Below are positions 1 through 13,900 of a stretch of 64,000 nt of DNA, piece by piece. Positions within the stretch are counted from its first letter, which is position 1; every line of letters starts with the position of its first letter. Under the pieces are notes generated by a model. The model made no database searches, was not told where the DNA came from, and was given only the letters and a program-made list of their open reading frames with translations. This stretch comes from Dendrophyllia cribrosa. Lineage: Eukaryota; Cnidaria; Anthozoa; Scleractinia; Dendrophylliidae. The stretch spans positions 12,241,822-12,305,821 of the forward strand of contig JAJLRJ010000013.1 of NCBI GenBank assembly GCA_024195265.1, read 5' to 3'. The position numbers were made by a program, and so were the translations under genes.

Positions 1-3000
1 GCTGTCCTGTGGACATATCGAGTTTTTAATAGGAATAAAACCCATGATCTTTCCTGTTAACGGCGACCCTACCGGGATCTACCAAAAGTTGTAAAGGGCA
101 AACAGTATTCGCATTCAAAACCTTGGTCCCTACACAACAATTCTGAAGTTCCTCTTCCAACAGTTTGGTTTTAAACAAACAAAGCAGAGGAGGAAAATGT
201 GAGACTTTAGTTGCATTCAAACCGTTTGATATATCGGTGAGGCTACTGAGAAAAGAGACTCTGATCAACACATAGGTAAACTGTGGCTTGCATTATAACT
301 TCCTTGTTCTTGAGAAGACTGTTTATACAGGTCAGGAAGTTCCAGGTGTCATAACAGCCAAAGAAGTCGCTTCCTGTGACATCGTATGGAGATTTGCTCA
401 AGGCTGTCCTGCAAGAGGTAAGTGACTGTATAAGCATAAAAGAAAAATCGATTTCCTTCGCTGAAATTGTTGACATATCCAGTCTTTAAATGGAATGAAA
501 CCCATGATCTTTGCTTTAACGGTGCACCTACTGGTCTCTATCAAAAGTTGAAATTTGTAATTGTATTCAAAACCATGGAACCTTTTCAACAATTCTGAAG
601 TTGCTCTTCAAATATTGTAGTTTGCAAACAAACAAAGCACAGGAGGAAAATGTGAGACTTTAGTTGCATTCAAACCGTTTGCTATATCGGTGAAGCTACT
701 GAGAAAAGAGACTCTGATCAACACATAGGTAAACTGTGGCTTGCATTATAACTTCCTTGTTCTTGAGAAGACTGTTTATACAGGTCAGGAAGTTCCAGGT
801 GTCATAACAGCCAAACAAGAGTCTTCCTGTGACATCGTATAGAGATTTTGTAGAGGCTGTCCTGGATTAGGTAAGTGACTGTATAAGCATAAACGAAAAA
901 TCGATTTCCTTCGCTATAATTGTTGACATATCCAGTCTTTAATTGGAATGAAACCCATGATCTTTGCTTTAACGGTGCACCTACTGGTCTCTATCAAAAG
1001 TTGAAATTTGTAATGGTATTGAAAACCATGGAACCTTTTCAACAATTCTGAAGTTGCTCTTCAAACATTATAGTTTGCAAACAAACAAAGCACAGGAGGA
1101 AAATGTGAGACTTTAGTTGAATTCAAACGGTTTGCTATATCGGTGAAGCTACTGAGAAAAGAGACACTGATCAACACATAGGTAAACTGTGGCTTGCATT
1201 ATAACTTCCTTGTTCATGAGAAGACTGTTTATACAGGTCAGGAAGTTCCAGGTGTCGTAACAGCCAATGAAGACGCTTCCTGTGACATCGTATGGAGATT
1301 TGCCTGAGTCTGTCCTGCAAGAGGTAGGTGACTGTCTAACCATAAAAGAAAAATCGATTTCCTTCGTTATAATTGTGGAAATATCCAGTCTTTAATTGGA
1401 ATGAAACCCATGATCTTTGCTTTAACGGTTCACCTACTGGTCTCTATCAAAAGTTGTAATTTGTAATGGTATTCAAAACCATGGAATTTTTTCAACAATT
1501 CTGAAGTTGCTCTTCAAACATTGTAGTTTGCAAACAAACAAAGCACAGGAGGAAAATGTGAGACTTTAGTTGAATTCAAACCGTTTGCTATAGCGGTGAA
1601 GCTACTGAGAAAAGAGACTCTGATCAACACATAGGTAAACTGTGGCTTCCATTATAACTTCCTTGTTCTTGAGAAGACTGTTTAAACAGGTCAGGAAGTT
1701 CCAGGTGTCGTAACAGCCAATGAAGACGCTTCCTGTGACATCGTATGGAGATTTGCCTGAGGCTGTCCTCCAAGAGGTAGGTGACTGTTTAACCATAAAA
1801 GAAAAATCGATGTCCTTCGCCATAATTGTGGACATATCCAGTCTTTAATTGGAATGAAACCCATGATCTTTGCTTTAACGGTTCACCTACTGGTCTCTAT
1901 CAAAAGTTGAAATTTGTAATTGTATTCAAAACCATGGAACCTTTTCAACAATTCTGAAGTTGCTCTTCAAACATTGTAGTTTGCAAACAAACAAATCACA
2001 GGAGGAAAATGAGAGACTTTAGTTGCATTCAAACCGTTTGCTATATCGGTGAAGCTACTGCGAAAAGAGACTCTGATCAACACATAGGTAAACTGTGGCT
2101 TGCATTATAACTTCAACAATACTGAAGCTGCTCTTCAAACATTGTAGTTTGCAAACAAACAAAGCACAGGAGGAAAATGTGAGACTTTAGTTGAATTCAA
2201 ACCGTTTGCTATATCGGTGAAGCTACTGAGAAAAGATACTCTGATCAACACATAGGTAAACTGTGGCTTGCATTATAACTTCCTTGTTCTTGAGAAGACT
2301 GTTTATACAGGTCAGGAAGTTCCTGGTGTCATAACAGCCAAAGAAGACGCTTTCTGTGGCATCGTATGGATATTTGCTCAAGGCTGTCCTGCAAGAGGTA
2401 AGTGACTGTATAAGCAGAAAAGAAAAATCGATTTCCTTCGCTATAATTGTGGACATATGGAGTCTTTAATGGGAATCAAACCCATGATGATTGCTGTTAA
2501 CGGTGACCGTACCGTGATCAACCAAAAGTTGTAAAGGACGAACAGTAAATCTGAGGTTGCATTGAAGTTCAAACCCATGGTCTTTACTTTAATGGTGGAC
2601 CTATTGGGCTCTACTAAAACTTGATAGTTTTAATGGCATTCAAAACCACGGTCCTAGCTCAACAATTCTCAAGTTACTCTTTAAACAATGTACTTTGCAA
2701 ACAAACAAAATACAGGAGGAAAATGTGAGACCATAGTTGCATTCAAACCGTTTCCTATATCGGTGAAGATACTGAGAAAACAGACGCTCATCACAACATA
2801 GGTAGATTCTGACTTGCATTATAACTTCCTTGTTCTTGAGAAGACTGTTTACACAGGTCAGGAAGTTCCAGGTGTCATAACAGCCAAAGAAGACGCTTCC
2901 TGTGACATCGTATGGAGATTTGCCCAAGCTGTCCTGCAAGAGATAAGTGACTGTATAAGCATAAAAGAAAAATCGATTTCCTTCGCTATAATTGGGACAT

Positions 3001-3926
3001 ATCCAGTCTTTAATGGGAATGAAACCCATGATCTTTGCTTTAACGGTGCACCTACTGGTCTCTATCAAAAGTTGCAATTTGTAATGGAATTCAAAACCAT
3101 GGAACCTCCTCAACAATTCTGAAGTTGCTCTTCAAACGTTGTGGTTTGTAAACAAACAAAGCACAGGAGGAAAATGTGAGACTTTAGTTCAATTCAAACC
3201 GTTTGCTATATCGGTGAAGCTACTGAGAAAAGACTCCCTGATCAACACATAGGTAATCTGTGGCTTGCATTATAACTTCCTTGCTCTTGAGAACACTGTT
3301 TATACAGGTCAGGAAGTCCCAGGTGTCGTGACAGCCAAAGAAGACGCTTCCTGTGACATCGTATGGAGATTTGCCTGAGGCTGTCCTGCAAGAGGTAAGT
3401 GACTGTATAAGCATAAAAGAAAAATCGATTTCCTTCGCTATAATTGTGGACATATCGAGTCTTTAATAGGAATAAAACCCATGATCTTTCCTGTTAACGG
3501 CGACCCTACCGGGATCTACCAAAAGTTGTAAAGGGCAAACAGTATTCGCATTCAAAGCCTTGGTCCCTACACAACAATTCTGAAGTTCCTCTTCCAACAG
3601 TTTGGTTTTAAACAAACAAAGCAGTGGAGGAAAATGTGAGACTTTAGTTGCATTCAAACCGTTTGATATATCGGTGAGGCTACTGAGAAAAGAGACTCTG
3701 ATCAACACATAGGTAAACTGTGGCTTGCATTATAACTTCCTTGTTCTTGAGAAGACTGTTTATACAGGTCAGGAAGTTCCAGGTGTCATAACAGCCAAAG
3801 AAGTCGCTTCCTGTGACATCGTATGGAGATTTGCTCAAGGCTGTCCTGCAAGAGGTAAGTGACTGTATAAGCATAAAAGAAAAATCGATTTTCTTCGCTA
3901 TGATTGTGGACATATGGAGTCTTTAA
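1..3926 (+). repeat. Complex satellite array, left block
   Basis: Tandem copies of a ~453-bp unit. Constant landmarks are a Cla I-like ATCGATTTCCTTCGC segment, a GACATATCCAGTCTTTAAT segment, CAAACAAACAAAGCACAGGA, and a TATATCGGTGAAGCTACTGAG segment. Some units carry an extra ~168-bp copy of the part from the CAACAATTCTGAAG landmark to TGCATTATAACTTC (for example near 2100-2280). Units differ mainly in a variable segment after the AAACCCATGATC landmark, which falls into at least three sequence classes. The block is cut at a TTAA by the transposon that follows, and the same unit resumes at 7969. No promoter, tRNA or rRNA signal was seen. Small ORFs repeat with the unit and are not taken as genes. 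Confidence 0.93.
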
Positions 3927-4960
3927 GAGCGCCGGTCTGTAAAAATCAAACATATCCCGGCAAGTGATAAAATTGGATTCTTTTAATATTTTAACGTTAG
4001 ATAGGTTAAGGTATAACAAAAATCACTGGATAACTTTTTCGGCCAAATATCTTTTTATTTTAAAGAAAAATGCATAAAACGAAATTCCGTTAAAATCGCC
4101 ATTTAAGGCGGAAAATTATTGCACAACTTTGACAGTCTCGCTTGAAAAATCAAGTAACGCTACAGCATTTAAAACATGAAAATCGTATTCTGCAATCTTT
4201 AAATATCTAGAAGAGTGATTTAGGGAATTACTTTCTTGTTCTTTGCTTGCAAAATAATTTTATTTCGAAGACATACATTCTACTTCTTTAAAAGTACCTC
4301 GTAAACAAACGATTTTTCACCATGTGCTAAACCTTCAAACGGATTAAGTTTCTGTTGGTTAATTTTTATAAAGATGATCTCAAGGTTGCCGTAAAAATTT
4401 CTTTGGGAAAATGATTCAGAGCGACGCGAGAGCGTTTCAAAGTTCGTTAAAATTAGAGTTATTTGACCCTACGAGGTCAACAATTAATTTGCGGGTCACA
4501 CAAATATTCCAACTTCTGCTTCTGTGTTAACCCATTACGAAATTAAAATAGCCACATTGAAAAACATTGGAATTTCCTTACCTCATTTGCGGTAGAAAAC
4601 AGATTCAGAGACCATTTTTGTGTATAAATCCCTTCCGTGTTCATCGTATTTTAGTGTTGTTCATTTATAACGTCCGATGCACGCCGGCCGCAGACTGCCA
4701 TGCAAGGTCGCACGCAAACCTCTGTTAAACTTTCGACACATTTCAGCATTATGGCATCTTATTTAAAGGCTATAGCATTTGTTGAATGTTCTTCAGTTTG
4801 AAGTTAACGGATAGATAAATCTAATCACTGCTTGAGAAGTACTCATGAACAAACATGTCGGGCCGTTTAAGCCGTGATCGTGACAGCAGTTATTTGTGTC
4901 GTCACGCAATGCAGCCGTTCGTCGGCATTTTAGCGGGTAGGGGTAGGGCTAAAGAGCTTG
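3927..4960 (+). repeat. Left inverted repeat of TTAA element 1
   Basis: This pairs, as reverse complement, with about 6975-7968. Similarity is highest in the outer ~580 bases (to about 4510). It then continues as patches, including a shared TTAAACTTTCGACAC segment near 4725 and a shared GGGTAGGGGT segment near 4937. The inner limit is approximate. Confidence 0.75.
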
Positions 4961-5512
4961 AAAACACCGAATCTATGTCTAAAACTCTTGCAGCGGATAA
5001 AAAAAAAACACAAAGACTTTTCCGTTACGTTAGCACATTCAAGCGCCTTCATTCTCTACTGTTCTACCCCGGAAAGATAATGTATTCGCCGTTGCACAGA
5101 AAGTAAAAACGAAATGTGTGAAATGCAAATGGCATCACTAGCTTTTTACCTAATTAAGATCACTGTGGTATTTAGCTATTTCTGTCCTTTTTCGTATTGT
5201 TTTTCTTTTTTTCTCTTTTTATCAGAAGGATACTGTCTTCATGAAACATTATGCGAAAAAGGGAAAATCAGTCTAAAATTCGCCACATGCACGGCCCCTC
5301 AAAAGATATCAATTTGTACTGATGCAACTAGTTACGTAAACGTTTGTCAAACCGTTACACTGACCGCAACTGATGTTTTCTTTGTCTCTTAATTGACCGA
5401 GAGGGAGCCTCAAAAGAGCACTTGGATGTTTCTACTTGTCAATAATCCTACTGTGAGTTTGGGTTACCTGTGGTTCGTGCGACCATTTACCTCGCTCGTG
5501 AATTTTCCGTTT

Positions 5513-5889
<377 letters not shown>

Positions 5890-6974
5890 CTTACTCCAAA
5901 ATTCATGTCATGCCTTAATTCAGAACCATTTGTTGCATTTTCTTTCATTTAAAATTTGACTCAATGGGACTAATATTTGGCTAATCCATTGTCGGTGTTA
6001 CAAACTAAGTAAACCTAAGTATTTTTTTTGGCAGTAGCAAAATAATTAGAAACCCGCTCAGATTTTAAAGTTGATAACGAGAGAATATCTAAAAATTGAA
6101 GAACTTACTAAGTCAAATACAGTAATCGCCAATTGTCGAGAAGAAAAAGAACTGTTGTTTAAATAATGCAGTTGACAAAAAAGTAAACACTACCTGGTTG
6201 TGCTAATTACCTTGCGCTTTTGTTTACTTGAAGGCGGCGCTAAAGTGCATGTTTTTGTACATCAAAGATTCGAGTTCAGTTACAGGTATTACACAAAAAT
6301 GGAAGGCACTTGTTCGTTTTGTCCTTTGTTGGTGGAATTTGTGGTTATGACATTTCTTGCACAAAGGACATCTCTAATCACAAGTCTGTCTTGAAATTTA
6401 CCCGGACCTGAAGATGAGATCGAACTTATTTTATGTCGAACAGCGTTGTTTACTAGAAATGTAAAGGAAGTACAACACCTGTAAACTAAAGTTGTCGAAT
6501 TAAGTTCAGTGGCGGATCTAGGGAAGCGGCCCTTTTCCATCCCTTTTTTGGTGAAGAAAAAGGCTCGAGGGACCGAACTTTTTTCAGAACCATTTTTACT
6601 CCCCCTTCCACCCCACTCTCCTTATGAGCAAGCTCGAAATTTATAGTGAAAAGGAGATCGCATGCATGATGCTATCCACAAGAAGCCCTGGTATACCCAT
6701 CTTTCAGGGGCAGCTCCATTAATAGACGGCACCTCGACTCGTATGGTAAGAAGGTAAATTTAGGAAACGACAATAAACCATCCAATATGGATATTGAATA
6801 TGGAAAGCAAGACTGGGGAGAGGAGTTAATAATCGTTGCTCACAAAAGGCTATTGCTACCAATTTAATAATATATTTTAGAACATATTACTAACGAAGAA
6901 AATTAAATGGTGCTGAAATATATTTCTCAACAGTTATTTTGTTTACTTGCAAAAGTGTTTCAATTTAATTGCCT

Positions 6975-7968
6975 TATCCGCACCCCTACCCCCTTAAATG
7001 CAAACAAAACTGCATTGCGTGACATAACTGAAAAAACGTCCGACATGTTTTGTTTGTACTTCAAAGTAACATTTCAAATCGTTTAGCGCACTAGAAAACC
7101 AAGGAACGCTCCAAAACGTACATAGTCCTTTGCATAGATGCCGTGATACTGAAAAGTGTCGAAAGTTTAACAAAGATTGGCTGACCCGACTGTTTAATAT
7201 TACGTTGTTGTCGTCCGACGTTTATCGGACGTTGTAAACAAGATGAACGGTGAAAAAATGCAAGAAAATGATCTCTGGCTAAGTCTGCTACAACAAATAA
7301 GGTAAGAAAATTTCAAAACCTTTTTTCTACGGGCTACTTTAACCATATTTGTGTTAAGACATGTGGTGGAAAGTGAAATGTTTGTGTGACCCTCAAATTG
7401 ATAGTTGACCTCGTAAGGTCAAATAAATCTACTTTAACGAAGTTTGAAATGCTCCAGCGTCGCTCTGAATCATTTGCCCAAAGAAATTTTTACGGCGATC
7501 TTGAGATCATCTTTATTAAAATTAACCAACAGAAACTTAATCCGTTTGAAGGTTTAGCACATGGTTAAAAATTGTTTTGTTTACGAGGTACTTTTAAAGA
7601 AGTAAAATGTATGTCTTCGAAATAAAATTATTTTGCAAGCAAAGAACAAGAAAGTAATTCCCTTAATCACTCTTCTAGATATTTAAAGATTGCAAAATAT
7701 GATTTTCATGTTTTAAATGCTGTAGCGTTACTTGTTTTTGCAAGCGAGACTGTCAAAGTTGTGCAATAATTTTCCACCTCAAATGGCGATTTTAACGGAC
7801 TTTCGTTTTTTGAATTTTTCTTTTAAATAAAAAGATATTTGGCCGAAAAAAGTATCAAGTGATTTTTGTTATACCTTAATCTATTTAACTTTAAAATATG
7901 AAAGAAATCGAATTTTTATTAGTTGCCAAAAAATTTCAAATTTGTCTGATTTTTACGGACAGGCGCTC
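6975..7968 (-). repeat. Right inverted repeat of TTAA element 1
   Basis: Reverse complement of the left arm, with visible substitutions and indels. The outer part from about 7380 to 7968 is the best conserved. It ends GGCGCTC immediately before the TTAA at 7969. Confidence 0.75.
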
Positions 7969-10900
7969 TTAATGGCAATCAAACCCATGATGATTGCTGT
8001 TAACGGTGACCGTACCGTGATCAACCAAAAGTTGTAAAGGACGAACAGTAAATCTGAGGTTGCATTGAAGTTCAAACCCATGGTCTTTACTTTAACGGTG
8101 GACATATTGGGCTCTACTAAAACATGAAAGTTTTAATGGCATTCAAAACCACGGTCCTAGCTCAACAATTCTCAAGTTACTCTTTAAACAATGTACTTTG
8201 CAAACAAACAAAATACAGGAGGAAAATGTGAGACCATAGTTGCATTCAAACCGATTCCTATATCGGTGAAGATACTGAGAAAACAGACGCTCATCACAAC
8301 ATAGGTAGATTCTGACTTGCATTATAACTTCCTTGTTCTTGAGAAGACTGTTTACACAGGTCAGGAAGTTCCAGGTGTCATAACAGCCAAAGAAGACGCT
8401 TCCTGTGACATCGTATGGAGATTTGCCCAAGGCTGTCCTGCAAGAGATAAGTGACTGTATAAGCATAAAAGAAAAATCGATTTCCTTCGCTATAATTGGG
8501 ACATATCCAGTCTTTAATGGGAATGAAACCCATGATCTTTGCTTTAACGGTGCACCTACTGGTCTCTATCAAAAGTTGCAATTTGTAATGGCATTCAAAA
8601 CCATGGAACCTCCTCAACAATTCTGAAGTTGCTCTTCAAACATTGTAGTTTGCAAACAAACAAAGCACAGGAGAAAAATGTGAGACTTTAGTTGCATTCA
8701 AACCGTTTGCTATATCGGTGAAGCTACTGAGAAAAGAGACTCTGATCAACACATAGGTAAGCTGTGGCTTGCATTATAACTTCCTTGTTCTTGAGAAGAC
8801 TGTTTATACAGGTCAGGAAGGTCCAGGTGTCATAACAGCCAAAGAAGACGCTTCCTGGGACGTCGTATAGAGATTTGCTAGACGCTATCCTAAATTAGTT
8901 AAGTGACTGTATAAGCATAAATGAAAAATCGATTTCCTTCGCTATAATTGTTGACATATCCAGTCTTTAATTGGAATAAAACTCATGATCTTTCCTGTTG
9001 ACGGCGACCCTACCGGGATCTACCAAAAGTTGTAAAGGGCAAACAGTATTCGCATTCAAAACCTTGGTCCCTACACAACAATTCTGAAGTTCCTCTTCCA
9101 ACATGGAGTTTTCAAACAAACAAAGCAGAGGAGGAAAATGTGAGACTTTAGTTGCATTCACACCGTTTGCTATATCGGTGAGGCTACTGAGAAAAGAGAC
9201 TCTGATCAACACATAGGTAAACTGTGGCTTGCATTATAACTTCCATGTTCTTGAGAAGACTTTTCATACAGGTCAGGAAGTTCCAGGTATCATAACAGCC
9301 AATGAAGACGCTTCCTGTGACATCGTATGGAGATTTGCCTGAGGCTGTCCTGCAAGAGGTAAGTGACTGTATAACCATAAAAGAAAAATCGATTTCCTTC
9401 GCTATAATTGTGGACATATCCAGTCTTTAATTGGAATGAAACCCATGATCTTTGCTTTAACGGTGCACCTACTGGTCTCTATCAAAAGTTTAAATTTGTA
9501 ATTGTATTCAAAACCATGGAACCTTTTCAACAATTCTGAAGTTGTTCTTCAAACATTGTAGTTTGCAAACAAACAAAGCACAGGAGGAAAATGTGAGACT
9601 TTAGTTGCATTCAAACCGTTTGCTATATCGGTGAAGCTACTGAGAAAAGAGACTCTGATCAACACATAGGTAAACTATGGCTTGCATTATAACTTCAACA
9701 ATTCTGAAGTTGCTCTTCAAACATTGTAGTTTGCAAACAAACAAAGCACAGGAGGAAAATGTGAGACTTTAGTTGCATTCAAACCGTTTGCTATATCGGT
9801 GAGGCTACTGAGAAAAGAGACTCTGATCAACACATAGGTAAACTGTGGCTTGCATTATAACTTCCTTGTTCTTGAGAAGACTGTTTATACAGGTCAGGAA
9901 GTTCCAGGTGTCATAACAGCCAAAGAAGACGCTTCCTGTGACATCGTATGGAGATTTGCTCAAGGCTGTCCTGCAAGAGGTAAGTGACTGTATAAGCATA
10001 AAAGAAAAAACGATTTTCTTCGCTATAATTGTGGACATATGGAGTCTTTAATAGGAATCAAACCCATGATGATTGCTGTTAACGGTGATCGTACCGTGAT
10101 CAACCAAAAGTTGTAAAGGACGAACAATAAATCTGAGGTTGCATTGAAGTTCAAACCCATGGTCTTTACTTTAACGGTGGACATATTGGGCTCTACTAAA
10201 ACTTGAAAGTTTTAATGGCATTCAAAACCACGGTCCTAGCTCAACAATTCTCAAGTTACTCTTTAAACAATGTACTTTGCAAACAAACAAAATACAGGAG
10301 GAAAATGTGAGACCATAGTTGCATTCAAACCGTTTCCTATATCGGTGAAGATACTGAGAAAACAGACGCTCATCACAACATAGGTAGATTCTGACTTGCA
10401 TTATAACTTTCTTGTTCTTGAGAAGACTGTTTACACAGGTCAGGAAGTTCCAGGTGTCATAACAGCCAAGGAAGACGCTTCCTGTGACATCTTATAGAGA
10501 TTTGCCTGAGGCTGTCCTGCAAGAGGTAAGTGACTGTATAACCATAAAAGGAAAATCGATTTCCTTCGCTATAATTGTTGACATATCCAGTCTTTAATTG
10601 GAATGAAACCCATGATCTTTGCTTTAACGGTCCACCTACTGGTCTCTATCAAAAGTTGCAATTTGTAATGGAATTCAAAACCATGGAACCTCCTTAACAA
10701 TTCTGAAGTTGCTCTTCAAACATTGTAGTTTGCAAACAAACAAAGCACAGGAGAAAAATGTGGGACTTTAGTTGCATTCAAACCGTTTGCTATATCGGTG
10801 AAGCTACTGAGAAAGGAGACTCTGATCAACACATAGGTAAGCTGTGGCTTGCATTATAACTTCCTTGTTCTTGAGAAGACTGTTTACACAGGTCAGGAAG

Positions 10901-13900
10901 TTCCAGGTGTCATAACAGCCAAAGACGACGCTTCCTGGGACATCGTATAGAGATTTGCTAGACGCTATCCTGGATTAGTTAAGTGACTGTATAAGCATAA
11001 ATGAAAAATCGATTTCCTTCGCTATAATTGTTGACATATCCAGTCTTTAATTGGAATGAAACCCATGATCTTTGCTTTAACGGTGCACCTACAGGTCTCT
11101 ATCAAAAGTTGCAATTTGTAATGGAATTCAAAACCATGGAACCTCCTCAACAATTCTGAACTTGCTCTTCAAACGTTGTGGTTTGTAAACAAACAAAGCA
11201 CAGGAGGAAAATGTGAGACTTTAGTTGAATTCAAACAGTTTGCTATATCGGTGAAGCTACTGAGAAAAGACTCCCTGATCAACACATAGTTAAACTGTGG
11301 CTTGCATTATAACTTCCTTGTTCTTGAGAAGACTGTTCATACAGGTCAGGAAGTCCCAGGTGTCGTGACAGCCAAAGAAGACGCTTCCTGTGACATCGTA
11401 TGGAGATTTGCCTGAGGCTGTCCTGCAAGAGGTAAGTGACTGTATAAGCATAAAAGAAAAATCGATTTCCTTCGCTATAATTGTGGACATATCGAGTCTT
11501 TAATAGGAATAAAACCCATGATCTTTCCTGTTAACGGCGACCCTACCGGGATCTACCAAAAGTTGTAAAGGGCAAACAGTATTCGCATTCAAAACCTTGG
11601 TCCCTACACAACAATTCTGAAGTTCCTCTTCCAACAGTGTAGTTTTCAAACAAACAAAGCAGAGGAGGAAAATGTGAGACTTTAGTTGCATTCAAACCGT
11701 TTGCTATATCGGTGAGGCTACTGAGAAAAGAGACTCTGATCAACACATAGGTAAACTGTGGCTAGCATAAAAACTTCCTTGTTCTTGAGAAGACTGTTTA
11801 TACAGGTCAGGAAGTTCCAGGTGTCGTAACAGCCAATGAAGACGCTTCCTGTGACATCGTATGGAGATTTGCCTGATGCTGTCCTGTGGACATATCGAGT
11901 TTTTAATAGGAATAAAACCCATGATCTTTCCTGTTAATGGCGACCCTACCGGGATCTACCAAAAGTTGTAAAGGGCAAACAATATTCGCATTCAAAACCT
12001 TGGTCCCTACACAACAATTCTGAAGTTCCTCTTCCAACAGTTTGGTTTTAAACAAACAAAGCAGAGGAGTAAAATGTGAGACTTTAGTTGCATTCAAACC
12101 GTTTGCTATATCGGCGAGGCTACTGAGAAAAGAGACTCTCATCAACACATAGGTAAACTGTGGCTTGCATTATAACTTCCTTGTTCTTGAGAAGACTGTT
12201 CATACAGGTCAGGAAGTTCCAGGTATCATAACAGCCAATGAAGACGCTTCCTGTGACATCGTATGGAGATTTGTCTGAGGCTGTCCTGCAAGAGGTAAGT
12301 GACTGTATAACCATAAAAGAAAAATCGATTTCCTTCGCTATAATTGTGGACATATCCAGTCTTTAATTGGAATGAAACCCATGATCTTTGCTTTAACGGT
12401 GCACCTACTGGTCTCTATCAAAAGTTGAAATTTGTAATTGTATTCAAAACCATGGAACTTTTTCAACAATTCTGAAGTTGCTCTTCAAACATTGTAGTTT
12501 GCAAACAAACAAAACACAGGAGGAAAATGTGAGACTTTAGTTGCATTCAAACCGTTTGCTATATCGGTGAAGCTACTGAGAAAAGAGACTGATCAACACA
12601 TAGGTAAACTGTGGCTTGCATTATAACTTCAACAATTCTGAAGTTGCTCTTCAAACATTGCAGTTTGCAAACAAACAAAGCACAGGAGGAAAATGTGAGA
12701 CTTTAGTTGCATTCAAACCGTTTGCTATATCGGTGAAGCTACTGAGAAAAGAGACTGATCAACACATAGGTAAACTGTGGATTGCATTATAACTTCAACA
12801 ATTCTGAAGTTGCTCTTCAAACATTGTAGTTTGCAAACAAACAAAGCACAGGAGGAAAATGTGAGACTTTAGTTGAATTCAAACCGTTTGCTATATCGGT
12901 GAAGCCATTGAGAAAAGAGACTGATCAACACATAGGTAAACTGTGGCTTGCATTATAACTTCCTTGTTCTTAAGAAGACTGTTTATACAGGTCAGGAAGT
13001 TCCAGGTGTCGTAACAGCCAATGAAGACGCTTCCTGTGACATCGTATGGAGATTTGCCTGAGCCTGTCCTGCAAGAGGTAGGTCCCTGGTTAACCATAAA
13101 AGAAAAATCGATTTCCTTCGCTATAATTGTGGACATATCCAGTCTTTAATTGGAATGAAACCCATGATCTTTGCTTTAACGGTTCATCTACTGGTCTCTA
13201 TCAAAAGTTGTAATTTGTAATGGTATTCAAAACCATGGAACCTTTTCAACAATTCTGAACTTGCTCTTCAAACATTGTAGTTTGCAAACAAACAAAACGC
13301 AGGAGTAAAATGTGAGACTTTAGTTGCATTCAAACCGTTTGCTATATCGGTGAAGCTACTGAGAAAAGAGACTGTGATCAATACATAGATAAACTGTGGC
13401 TTGCATTATAACTTCAACAATTCTGAAGTTGCTCTTCAAACATTGTAGTTTGCAAACAAACAAAGCACAGGAGGAAAATGTGAGACTTTAGTTGAATTCA
13501 AACCGTTTGCTAAATCTTTGAAGCTACTGACAAAAGAGACTCTGATCAACACATAGGTAAACTGTGGCTTGCATTATAACTTCCTTGTTCTTGAGAAGAC
13601 TGTTCATACAGGTCAGGAAGTTTCAGGTATCATAACAGCCAATGAAGACGCTTCCAGTGACTTCGTATGGAGATTAACCTGAGGCTGTCCTGCAAGAGGT
13701 AGGTGACTGTATAACCATAAAAGAAAAATCGATTTCCTTCGCTATAATTGTTGACATATCCAGTCTTTAATTGGAATGAAACCCATGATCTTTGCTTTAA
13801 CGGTGCACCTACTGGTCTCTATCAAAAGTTGAAATTTGTAATTGTATTCACAACCATGGAACCTTTTCAACAATTCTGAAGTTGCTCTTCAAACATTGTA

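Noticed and set aside
4855..5392. 83- and 92-codon frames inside TTAA element 1
   Set aside because: The first lies largely in the diverged inverted repeat and neither resembles a known protein. No transposase motif is visible.
6508..6540. CAGTGGCGGATCTAGG as a possible end of another small transposon
   Set aside because: It resembles a terminus seen in some animal elements, but I found no matching inverted end or target duplication nearby.
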